Source of the DNA: Rugalucina vietnamica | Taxonomy: Eukaryota > Mollusca > Bivalvia > Lucinida > Lucinidae | Direction of reading: 5' to 3' | Length of the DNA stretch: 64,000 nt | Assembly: GCA_964017185.1 (NCBI GenBank) | Contig: OZ024874.1 | Location: forward strand, 17,603,957-17,667,956 | Part shown: positions 24,530 through 34,231 of the stretch, one piece after another | Position numbering within the stretch: the stretch's first letter is position 1 | How the letters are laid out: each line of letters opens with the position of its first letter | Notes under the pieces: generated by a model | Told to the model about the DNA's origin: nothing | The model's database searches: none | The model's input: only the letters and a program-made list of their open reading frames with translations | Position numbers and translations under genes: made by a program

Positions 24530-24824
24530 GAAAAGCACGTATGGTGATCGGAAATGAAATAGTATATATCAACATATATATACAGTATTGGTGACTGAAT
24601 CGCTGTCGATATACTCTGGCGACAGTAAGTTTTTGGATTATGGTATACGACTGACTCGATCGACAGCACAAGCACGACCGACCAATCGATTCGCCCCTTG
24701 TAACATTCATAACACATGCCACAAAAACAGATTTCTCAATTAATTTGTGGTTTTCCGGTATTTCCGTTGCTTCCCGTTATTCCGGCGCTTTACGGTATTT
24801 ATAGGGACCGCGACAAGTGTAGTT

Positions 24825-25085
24825 TTATCTGGATATCGATATTTCGAAATACGGATATCTTGTATTGAGGCTTTATATAGATATCCATAAATCGAATCAT
24901 GGATATCCATAATTAAGATGGCTTTGTTGGTGTCCAAAATTATAGATGGCCAATATTAATACTTCATATCCGAAAATCAGTATGGATTTTTATGTGAAAA
25001 GTTAATGTCGATTCAATGTTTGATATGGATATCACTCAATCAAGCTGATTTTTGGATATCCACACTTCGTATTACGGATATTCAT
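24825..25085. repeat. Cluster of GGATATCC-type palindromes
   Basis: GGATATC or GATATCC occurs at least six times in about 260 bp (near 24830, 24853, 24880, 24900, 25026, 25054), commonly as GGATATCCA. It looks like an irregular, palindrome-rich repeat, perhaps a decayed MITE. No clean terminal repeats were found. Confidence 0.6.
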
Positions 25086-25693
25086 GACTAAACAGTAAAC
25101 GCAGCACCCAATATATTAGATTAGGCTTGTTTGTGAAGTGAAATTTTTCAAGTGAAGGGCAGATCACTTATTTTATTCATATTCTATAAACAGCCGGCTT
25201 AGAATCCAAGCAAATGGCCACTTTAAATAACAGTTCATTTTCACCAAGATCACTTGTCAGGAAGGTCGCATATATAACACACGTAAACAAGGGGTTAATT
25301 TTATTTGAATTAGTTTGAGAAACATAAACACCATGTGCATTACCATTATCATATACATAATATGGAATAATTTCAAGCAATTTGGTTCACTTAATAGCGC
25401 AATGTTGTTAATATACAACCATAATTTTGATGTAATTTATAGATGCGTAACTAATACACATAACAAAATTTTATTGCAACCACATTGCAGATATAATCTG
25501 ACTTCTGAAAACTGTATATAGTTCTTTGAACGATATTTTGTGTGATTTACAATAAATTAAGCTTAATTGATACATTTAACATTTAAACATCTTTGTCGAA
25601 TTTAGCGTATTATCAAAGATCATCAAACGATGCTTGAAGTGATTTTAATTTGATCTCGTTTTTGCACTAAGCCACATTGTTTCCACCCAACCA
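25086..25693. other. Intergenic, nothing recognised
   Basis: AT-rich, with no supported coding or repeats. Confidence 0.5.
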
Positions 25694-25910
25694 GGCCCCA
25701 AGGTTATAAAAGATTTTTCATGGTCAATGCCGGTGAGCATGGAATGAAAAATACCCATAAATACTGACATAGCATAAATGGCTTAAATTTCCAGGTATAA
25801 TCACCAAAGCTGGTAATTTATCTGCATGTTGGCATTTTAACATTTATGCGCAGGATAAATTTTAGTCTGAGCGGAGTTGAGCATGGAAAAAAATTTATAA
25901 CCTCGAAGCC
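25694..25910. mobile_element. MITE, family P3
   Basis: The left end GGCCCCAAGGTTATAAAAGA and the reverse right end GGCTTCGAGGTTATAAATTT form imperfect terminal inverted repeats, each followed by a CATG/GAGCATG segment. Related copies lie at 49491-49698 and 55556-55731. Confidence 0.7.
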
Positions 25911-26021
25911 GAATGCACAGGACTACTGTATAACGTATTTGGACCAAGTCTGTGTGCAACTCACTAAGTATCTGTACATGCGCGCTATGCGGCTGGTACG
26001 GATCATCAGTAACAATGCAGC

Positions 26022-26046
26022 AGAAAGAAAGAAAGAAAGAAAGAAA
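26022..26046 (+). repeat. (AAAG)n microsatellite
   Basis: Five to six GAAA units directly precede the P2 MITE. Confidence 0.9.
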
Positions 26047-26052
26047 CGAAAT

Positions 26053-26286
26053 GAGCCTCGATGCGAGAAAACCGGTCTTCGGGGTTTCCGACCAGGTCCG
26101 ACACAAACCGGCCTGTACAAGCTCAGAAAAGAGCTAGAAGCTTGAAATTTCGGATTTAAGTAGAAGAGGAATTGTACTATCCGAGTAGCGAAAACAAAGG
26201 CGCTGATCAGCTTCGCGGTTACCGCGAAGCTGATCTGCGCCTTTGTTTTCGCCTAGGCAAAATCCGGTTTTCTCATGATGCGGCTC
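26053..26286 (-). mobile_element. Foldback MITE, family P2
   Basis: GAGCCTCGATGCGAGAAAAC at the left faces GTTTTCTCATGATGCGGCTC at the right. Inside lies a long palindrome GCGAAAACAAAGGCGCTGAT ... ATCTGCGCCTTTGTTTTCGC with a CTTCGCGGTTACCGCGAAG centre. Related copies lie at 18490, 29640, 55903 and 58179. Confidence 0.85.
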
Positions 26287-26315
26287 AAATGAAATGAAAT
26301 GAAATGAAATGAAAT
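26287..26315 (+). repeat. (AAATG)n microsatellite
   Basis: About six AAATG units immediately after the MITE end. Confidence 0.9.
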
Positions 26316-27427
26316 TGAAGCGAAATTTGTCGAGAGAAAACACGTCCTCAACTTATTGGCACGAACTGAATATAGAATAATGCCACAACAAAATATGATG
26401 TATAGTTATAAATCGAGAAGATGATATACCGATAGCTAATATATATTCGGTATTGCCTTTGATGTTAGAAGAGAAAATAAAATAAATTCACACGACTTGA
26501 ACTTGATGCTTAATAAGATGGTTATGTCACAGTAAAACTTATTATTGTCAAAATACAGTTTAACATGCAAACTGAGTCTGCGAAGATTATAGATAATTAG
26601 CTGTTTTTCACTTGAAATCCAATGTTCTTCCGATTATACATATACCACATTTTACAGTAACTGATGGCTAACTGGGCTGCATTGGCGCATGTGCACCTGG
26701 TTCCTGATTTGTAACTACTACCTGACAATATAACCTTTGGTCCAAGCCAATACCCAGCCCCGTGAAATGCCAGGCTTAATTTTTCACTGGTCCGCTTGTT
26801 TACCGGATTGGACCGAATTACCGGAATGCACTACCGAAACCCCACCGTGCAGAACCGCTACTATATACCACAAAACACGTTATCATGCTATTCTACCGTA
26901 AAGCAATGTGACAAATCACGCGAAAAGTACCAAGATATGCTCATATGTAGGTATCCATTCCGATAGTCGATTCTGGCAATTCAGTTCATTCTCGTTTTTA
27001 ACGAACGCACCGCTGTTTCCCCGCCATTTTCGTCTCGTTTACACAACTCCGTATTTTCTAACGCTGGATTTCTTGCATTCCCCCACCCCATCCATGTCTG
27101 CTTACTGGTCAGTTTAACTTGTTACCTAGCACTTCAGGCTTCTCAAGCAGACACCCAAAACTCGTTTTACAGCATTATTTGTAAGAATAATTAGTACCGT
27201 TTCATGAAACTAAGAAGACAACTTTATACATCAGTTCCTGGTCATTGCTAAACAAAATTTTCACATTCAGAATAGTGAACAGTAGTCGTCTTTATACGTT
27301 ATTACAATCATTACAAATAAAGATTTTATGACGGTAATAATACTTTCATAAAATTTCAAAGAAATGAAAACTTTTTATTACTACTTTTACATGTATATGC
27401 TGAAAAGAAAGTTAAATTTAAACTTAC
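26316..27427 (-). other. Presumed first-intron sequence of the Reeler-domain gene
   Basis: It lies 3' of the splice donor of the exon at 27428-27623 on the minus strand. No second exon was recognised here or further left in the window. Confidence 0.35.
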
Positions 27428-27623
27428 CTTGGTAAGTCTGTCGAGGGGAATATTTCCCGGGTGTCGATAGTCCTTTCACTTGAATTGTAAATCCGTGGTC
27501 CCCGGGGGTACGGGGCGCGGTCGTGTGTATGGGTACACGGTCACATATATTCAATTGTTTCCCCCACAGAAGAATAAACTGCGTTAATAACAAAAACAGC
27601 ACTTGAATTGTATTTCCTGCCAT
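27428..27623 (-). CDS. First exon of a secreted Reeler-domain (F-spondin-like) protein
   Basis: Minus strand, ATG at 27621-27623, reading 65 codons to a canonical CAAG|GTAAGT donor at 27427/27428. Residues 6-20 (IQVLFLLLTQFILLW) form a signal peptide. The mature N-terminus follows with CDRVPIHTTAPRTPGDHGF, then IQVKGLSTPGKYSPRQTY. This matches the start of Reeler (reelin N-terminal) domains, especially F-spondin: a first cysteine, a proline-rich stretch, 'PGD-GF', a hydrophobic strand, then Y-x-P-x-x-x-Y. F-spondin is an extracellular matrix protein, and other Reeler proteins act in innate defence or as membrane ferric reductases. One exon cannot separate these. No later exons (rest of Reeler, spondin_N, TSP1 repeats) were found at lower coordinates. 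Either the first intron is longer than 27 kb, they were missed, or this is an orphan exon. Confidence 0.6.
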
Positions 27624-27990
27624 ACTACGATATATAAAATAATATTCCCACCGCAGATTTCTAAGTTAACATGCTAAACATGAAATGGTTAACAAATCCT
27701 ATCGAAAAAAGTATCACATTGGTATAATAACTGTAATCCACTATTTATCAATAAATGAAAAAGAAATGACTCTCATTTCTATCTAACATTTTAACTAGCC
27801 ATATCACCGAAAGTATAGTCAGGTAGTATTTTTTTCAGTAGCAGTTGTTAAAAAAATACAAATGCACTTCTATGAGGTAAACCATTGGCTGTCACGCTCA
27901 GGTATTCTCCGCCCAGAAACACGGGGTGCAACTTAATTAGTTCATGTGGTCATTTTTTGTTTAATATGTTTTAATGTTTGGTTTATTGCT
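27624..27990 (-). promoter_or_regulatory. Upstream region of the Reeler-domain exon
   Basis: Sequence immediately 5' of the ATG. No intron is needed before the start codon, so the promoter or 5' UTR should lie here. I see no clear TATA box or binding site that I could defend, so this is positional inference only. Confidence 0.25.
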
Positions 27991-28216
27991 TAACCCATTT
28001 TTGACGAATGAATTTTCCCATCATTATCAAGTGCGTGAGTCCAGATTCATTTTTAGGGGCTTCAGTTGTGGTTTTCGATTGCAATCTCGTTTTTCGAAGA
28101 AATTTTTCCATGCAAACAGAATACCCCCAGATGGGACGCCGCGTTCTGCGGCGCCACATCTGGGGCTATGCTGTTTGCATATGTCCCACAAAAAGGACAC
28201 CAGGCTTTTATTGCTT
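27991..28216 (+). mobile_element. Hairpin element, family P5
   Basis: Contains the palindrome GCAAACAGAATACCCCCAGA...TCTGGGGCTATGCTGTTTGC around a GGGACGCCGCGTTCTGCGGCGCC centre. It starts near TAACCCATTTTTGACGAATG and ends near GGACACCAGGCTTTTATTGC. A second copy, reversed, lies at 48329-48550 with the same ends. The two ends are not inverted repeats of each other, so it is not a classic TIR MITE. Confidence 0.75.
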
Positions 28217-29117
28217 TGTACGTCCAAAGTCAATCAGGGCGGTAAGTTATCATAATTACACTGTTCTTGTACAAGCTTCAAAGAGGCAGAGGCTACCAAG
28301 TACCCGATGCACAGTTCTTCCACTACTATTCAGTGACAAATGGATTCAACACTCAATGGAAGAAACCGTAGAAATATTTTCAAGACCAGCTCTTTCTGAA
28401 AGGCGTGTGCTGGACGTGAGGATCAATAGAATCGGACACGCTACTGGCACCCAATCACCATATTATTGCTATTGTTGTCGTTTGCATTTTGTTTGCGACG
28501 CGTGAGCCCGTGCATGGTATGGATACTATACATGTACATAATTCGTAAGTGGAAGGCAGGGGCGACTAGCAGTACATGGGAGTCATCTCGAAAGCACGAA
28601 AGGCACAGGGAAAACTAGAAATGGTACATACTTCATAAAAAAAGTCTCATAATTTGTTAGCAAATTTTGTCCATACCACGCACCATGACACAAATATCAA
28701 CAATATCACAAAAACGAAAACAAATGCCTACTAAAACCTACTATGTTCCACCCCATGCATAGATAACTCCGCCTTGGTTGTTATATCAAAAATACCTGAA
28801 TACAGGCATATGTTTGAAATACAGGTATTTTATAAAATAGTTACATTCTCTTTTGATGTAAGGGCACATAAATTTCACTGACTAAATTTTCTTTACAGCC
28901 GACAGAACTGATGGGTAATCTTATCTTTGTTGAGATAAAATTTATGCTGCAAAGTGCACATTAATATTACTTAAAATCACATACAAAAACGATGTGTTTC
29001 AAGCAGTTATATTAAGACTTACATTAATTAAGCTGTAAAAGTGCAAATTGAAAGATTGCATTTTCTCTAATATAAGTAATTTTATTTGCTAAATATGTCA
29101 TCCTCTTAAAATAAAGA
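28217..29117. other. Intergenic, nothing recognised
   Basis: The 28250-28500 part is less AT-rich and open in one plus frame, but that frame begins inside the hairpin element. No family is recognised. Confidence 0.4.
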
Positions 29118-29151
<34 letters not shown>

Positions 29152-29185
29152 GTTGTTGTTGTTGTTAATGTTGTTGTTGTTATTA
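29118..29185 (+). repeat. (ATT)n-(GTT)n compound microsatellite
   Basis: About ten ATT units pass into about nine GTT units, with one AAT interruption. Confidence 0.9.
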
Positions 29186-29259
29186 TGTAATTTTATTGGT
29201 AAAACATAGGAATTTTTAACCACTATTTTTAAGAAAAGAAAACTCCTCACACATATAAA

Positions 29260-29639
29260 GTTTATTATCCGGTGAGATTAGGATTATCTCCTGTCTCAAG
29301 TCCCTCTTGGTGGCACTTCAAGCTGATCCTCGAGGAACTGAATATCTCTGAAAAAGTTGACTTCAAACTCGACTTGAAACATAAGTTTCCCTATTCGAAA
29401 TCAGAAATTTCCATATTGGAAACTACCAAGTGCACCGTCTAGCCAACTACCATGGTTTTGCCTCAAGCTGGCTTATTCCGAGTCTTTGGTGGGGATTGGA
29501 GAAAAGGTGACTCCGAGTCGATCAGGTCTGACAAAGTCCAGAAGCCACCCGGGATGTGCGGACCAACGGCTTGAAATTTCCGATGAAGAATCTGAAATTA
29601 GCGGCCATGTTAGTAGATCAGATGGCTAACATAATAGTT
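29260..29639. other. Less AT-rich spacer, unrecognised
   Basis: Composition and short open stretches (29275-29440) look faintly coding, but stops interrupt every frame and no family is recognised. It may be an old retroelement fragment. Confidence 0.3.
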
Positions 29640-29869
29640 GAGCCGCCTCGTGGGAAAACAATCTGCATAGGCGAAAACAAAGACGCAGATCAGCTTCGCG
29701 GTAACCGCGAAGCTGATCAGCGCCTTTGTTTTCGCTACTCGGATAGTACAGTTCCTCTTGTACTTAAATCCGAAATTTCAAGCTTTTAGCTCTTTTCTGT
29801 GCTTGTACAGCCCAATTTGTGTCGAACCTGTTCGGAAACCACATTGTTGGTTTTCCCACGAGGCGGCTC
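29640..29869 (+). mobile_element. Foldback MITE, family P2
   Basis: Complete copy: GAGCCGCCTCGTGGGAAAAC left, GTTTTCCCACGAGGCGGCTC right, perfectly complementary over 20 bases. The internal palindrome is GCGAAAACAAAGACGCAGAT to ATCAGCGCCTTTGTTTTCGC. Confidence 0.9.
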
Positions 29870-29982
29870 ATATTAAGTGGCAAACCGCCATCACCCGGAC
29901 CTTTGGGTTAACCTTCACTCTTCTCGTTCGAATCCTGAAACACCGATGGGAACATCCTATACACGGATACCAACTTCCCACC

Positions 29983-30300
29983 CCCGTCCATTGGGGTCTT
30001 AAGAACACGATGGGCTGCTTGTGCCTCCAGGCAAAGCTTATGCACTTCTGACTGACCATCTGATTACTGGTTAACCACTCAGGTCTGAGCCTGCCTAGGA
30101 AAAATGGTCCAAGTCAAACCATTCATACGTGTAAGCCTTTTGTGGCTTAGTTGGATGGTTATATTTCAAGCACTTGTTAACAAGGATGTCATGACATGCT
30201 CATTTTGGGTAAAATGTCCCATAAAATGGAGGCAACGTCCCGACATGACCTCAGCTGTTGACTGGGACGTAAAGCAACAATTCAAACAAATAAACAATAC
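29983..30300 (+). repeat. Diverged direct repeat, copy 1
   Basis: CCCGTCCATTGGGG ... GTGCCTCCAGGCAAAGCTT ... TCAAACCATTCATACGTGTA ... GACTGGGACGTAAAGCAACA recurs in the same order about 586 bp downstream, with obvious divergence. Confidence 0.75.
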
Positions 30301-30568
30301 AGACCGAACTATAAAACGTAACCATATGTAAGATAATTGTACTATACGTGACTAAAATTGATGAATTTCCCTGTTACTTATGCCTTGTCATCAAGTCAAA
30401 CCATGTTTCGTGCCTTTAACATGTGTACAAGGCAGACTGCCATGACATTAGCACCTATGCATGAAACCACCCAGTTTGCAGAAAACAAAGTTAACCGAGA
30501 ACATAATAAATGAATGAGTTCGAAACATTATTGACGGGAAAAGACGCTAAAATCATGTCTTATGGGCC

Positions 30569-30840
30569 CGCCCATTGGGGCCATGAGAAATTGATGGTGT
30601 GCTTTTAAAAGTGCCTCCAGGCAAAGCTTGTAATGTACTGACTGCCCAGGAAAAGTGGTTAAAGTCAAACCATCCATACATATAAGCCACAGCTGTTTAC
30701 TTGGGTGGTTATATTTTCAAGAACATTTTGGCTGTCATGACACCCTGATGATGGATCAAGCCCCATAAAATAGAAACATCCCAACATGACCATACCTGCT
30801 GACTGGGACGCTGAACCACAAATCAAACAAACGAACTGTG
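30569..30840 (+). repeat. Diverged direct repeat, copy 2
   Basis: Counterpart of 29983-30300 (CCCGCCCATTGGGG, GTGCCTCCAGGCAAAGCTT, TCAAACCATCCATACATATA, GACTGGGACGCTGAACCACA). No coding is recognised in either copy. Confidence 0.75.
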
Positions 30841-32269
30841 TCTTTGCAGACTTGCATTTTGATGAGGTTATGGTCAGAAAATGATCGCTAGATACAGTAT
30901 ATTGGGATAGATGGAGTCATTATTTCAATGATCCCCAAAGCCTGAAAATGCAATTTTAACCAGGATAGCTCCTGATAATCCTGTTCAATAACAACATTGA
31001 TAAAAGTCTTTGATGTCCACATAAACCAACTGCTTACGTTAACGTTCGTTAAATGCATACATTAATAGGTAATGTGCTCCCAAAGACCGCTTTTGGTGTC
31101 GATGCTTTTTCATACTTGCCGTGCTCAAATACAACTGACTTTGTCATAATGAAAAAATTCCATTTCCAAGAATACGCTAAACCTCTCAAAATAATGGATT
31201 ATAAAAGAACGCGTCAATTCTAAGCCCCAAAACATTGCGAGATTTTGTAGTTCGTCGTTAATGTCATGTAACGTAACCAGATGTAGGTTTTGTGCAAAAT
31301 ATGAAAACGAGGGCATTCTTATATAAAATTGCCATTTTTACAAATGTCAAAAAATTGCACTGCATTGTTCAGGCTTTGCAGCGTAATGAAATGTGACACA
31401 CCTTAAGGAAAAATTTGTTACAAATGATACTGTCACAAAGTTGTTTTCCGTTCATAATTTCGTCTCTCCCCGAGACATATACCTTTTTTATTAAGCGGTT
31501 AATGAACGCTTTTAAGATTTTTGTTGGTCATAATAATCCTAAGTTGACCCTGCATTATATTGTCAAATCGCATGGGGCTTTGTTTTTGCTTTGCTTAAGT
31601 TTTTCAGCCGGTCGCTATGGTCGGCAAAGAAAAGTTGTTCCACTTGCTCTGTCCACACACAGAAGCACGACCGCTTGTCTCCCAAATCACCACACTGTTG
31701 TGATAAAGGAGAATGCGTGTTGTGAATGTGAAAATGTTAAGGAGAACATCCGGTAGTACTGAAGGAGATTCAAAATGAAAAATGTAAATCTTCTCTCTGT
31801 CTCTGATGTCAGAAATTCAAAATCTGGGAATGTCATGCAACCTTAAAGATATTATCCTAATAAAAGACTTTGGTTTGAACATTAGATTCTAGGAAAAGAA
31901 ACAGAAACTCAGTTTCTCCGTGTGAAAAAAAAAGTGGGAATAACTCCCACAAGTTCTCAGAAAGAAAATACAATTCGGCCCACGTAAGCGCTATTTTGTT
32001 TCATATTTGTTGCACACTTGCTCAAAAATCGTTGTGTGGTTGCATGACATTTTTCGATTTGACATAAGTTTAGCTCTACAGGGAGGATTGCAATTCTAAA
32101 CAAGCATACCCTCATTCGATTTTTGCTTGTGATAAAGGAGATAAGCGGCCGTGAGAAGGGGAACGAGGTAGTCGGCAGTACGGTGTGAAAGGGTGATTAT
32201 AACACTTGCGATACGGCGCAAAAATTCATATACCGTTACACTGAATAACTAGAAATGCGTGTTTGTAAA
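30841..32269. other. Intergenic, nothing recognised
   Basis: The longest frame (31415-31756 plus, 113 codons) has no recognised family and no splice support. No shared repeats were seen. Confidence 0.45.
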
Positions 32270-33449
32270 ACACTATGCCCCCAACTGTATGCTTGTCCCT
32301 AAACTGGCAGCTTGTATGATTCATTTATTTCATTTGAATGAAGTGAAATTTTATTTCCTGAAGCCTCTGTTTTGACCTTGATCCAGAAACAGAATGTAAG
32401 CTTTTTGCAGATAAATTAGAAATGGAGTAAAAATTTCAAAATGGAGTAATTTTGTCAAAATTTGACGTAAAGTCTTCAAAATGTAATCAGGTGATCTTCT
32501 TCTCTGCCCCAACCAGTGTACCGAATATGAAGGCTCTAGCTTAAATATTTTTTTAGATATCTTGCACACAAGATATTCAATTTTTGTTTTAAAAGGGGCA
32601 TAACTCCAAAAAGGCACATAACTTGAACATAAACAAAAATACGGGTCAGCTATATTTTCATAAGGAATCTGAATATGAAATTTCAAAACCCTAACATTCA
32701 CCGTTCAAAAGTTTCATATTTCACCGAAAAGTGCAAAAATTAATCAAAATTTCAAAATTCTGTATTTTTGTCAAAATTTGAAAGAAAGTTCTCAAAAGTT
32801 AATCAGGTCATCTACTCCTCAGCCCCAACCAGTATACCAAATATGAAGGCTCTAGCTCAAATACTTTTTGAGATATCTTGCGCACAAGATTTTCAAATTT
32901 TGTTTTCAAAGGGACATAACTCAGAAAAGGGGCATAACTTGGACATGAAAAAAAATATAGGTCAACTATTTTTTCATGAGGAATCTGTATATGAAATTTC
33001 AAAACCCTAGCATTCACCGTTCAAAAGTTTCAAATTTCACCGAAAAGTGGAAAAATCAATCAAAATTTAAAAATTCTGTATTTTGTCAAAATTTGACGGA
33101 AAGTTCTCAAAAGTTAATCAGGTCATCTACTCATCAGACCCAACCAGTATACCAAATATGAAGGTTCTAGCTTAAATACTTTTCGAGATATCTTGCACAC
33201 AAGATTTTCAAATTTTGTTTTCAAAGGGAAATAACTCAGAAAAGGGGCATAACTCGGACAAGAAAAAAAATACGGGTCAACTTTTTTTCATGAGGAATAC
33301 ACACATGAAATTTCAAATCCCTATCATGCACCATTCAGAAGTTTAAAAAAGTGACTAACGGACGCACCCACTCACACACGCACAGACATACAGACAGACA
33401 AGCCGAAAGCAATATGCCCTTCCAACTTTTTCAAAGTTGGGGACATAAA
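32270..33449 (+). mobile_element. Tandem-core HINE-like element, family C (315-bp unit, 3 copies)
   Basis: GAAGGCTCTAGCT starts at 32529, 32845 and (as GAAGGTTCTAGCT) 33160, a period of 315-316 bp. After the core comes a degenerate ACGCAC/CAGA-rich microsatellite (33356-33405). The element then ends with the hairpin CCAACTTT-TTC-AAAGTTGG followed by GGACATAA. The left end TATGCCCCCAACT (32272) is an inverted match to the terminus AGTTGGGGACATA. It has no coding capacity. Confidence 0.75.
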
Positions 33450-34231
33450 AGGACGGCTTTATTTCAATTCCAGAGAACGGCGTTTGTTCTTGGAGCGCCA
33501 GCATGGTAAAAATCATTAAAATTTTGTAATTGTGGGCAGTTCAGTGGCTCGGTTCGTAGACAAGTTTATTTCTTTGTGACCTTCTTTCCGAAGAGGCATT
33601 TCGTCTGCTTGTAAGAATTCTTACTGTTTTTGCAAGTTTTCGATCCTTTTCCTTTACTGGATCATGATATGGCAGGTGCAGTTCTGGATTTTATGTGATA
33701 TGGGCAGGTTCAAATGCAAAATGGTGCACGAGATGATTAATATTTAATTAATTGCCCATTTCAGTTGAGTTTTGTGTCCATTAATAGCTGTTTTGACAGG
33801 TTATGTGTACATGTATTAAGGAGTAACCGTCCTACTGTGGACACATCATAATCAGCCCTGTCCAGTCACACAAGATTAATGGATCCCCGGTCCTTTTACC
33901 GTCAATTTTGTTAAAACAAGTATGCTTAATCGTCGGTAAAGTGTGATCACGGTATCCCCTGGTGAAATTAAGGTCAACGCGCAGACTGTAGCGACGGTCT
34001 GTAAACAACTGACCAGACTGCTTATCTTTTCAATTTTGCTCTGTGCTACTAGAACAGACTTTACAAAATGCTTTAGAATGTTTACGGTAAACGTAAGTTT
34101 ACAAACGTGTGTGCAGGTGTGACGGTAGTCGCACCAAGAGTAAACTTGACAGTTGGTATGTATACCTTACAAAGACTGAGCCATTATAACCTGATGCATA
34201 CTATCTACTGAAATATTCTCTGAAGTCCGAT
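33450..34231. other. Intergenic, nothing recognised
   Basis: No supported gene or repeat. Confidence 0.5.

Noticed and set aside
25837..26145. Plus- and minus-strand frames across the (AAAG)n run
   Set aside because: They are formed from MITE P3, the microsatellite and MITE P2, not from a gene.
28008..28505. 165-codon plus-strand frame, the longest in the window
   Set aside because: Its first 70 codons are the P5 hairpin element, whose other copy (48329-48550) is not open in the same way. No domain recognised.
29918..29945. GTTCGAATCC, a perfect tRNA B-box core
   Set aside because: No A box or cloverleaf could be drawn around it.
31415..31756. 113-codon plus-strand frame
   Set aside because: Cysteine-containing C-terminus looked interesting, but no signal peptide, domain or splice site supports it.
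32351..33017. Minus-strand frames of 116 and 69 codons
   Set aside because: Both lie in adjacent units of the 315-bp tandem core and are parallel readings of the same repeat.
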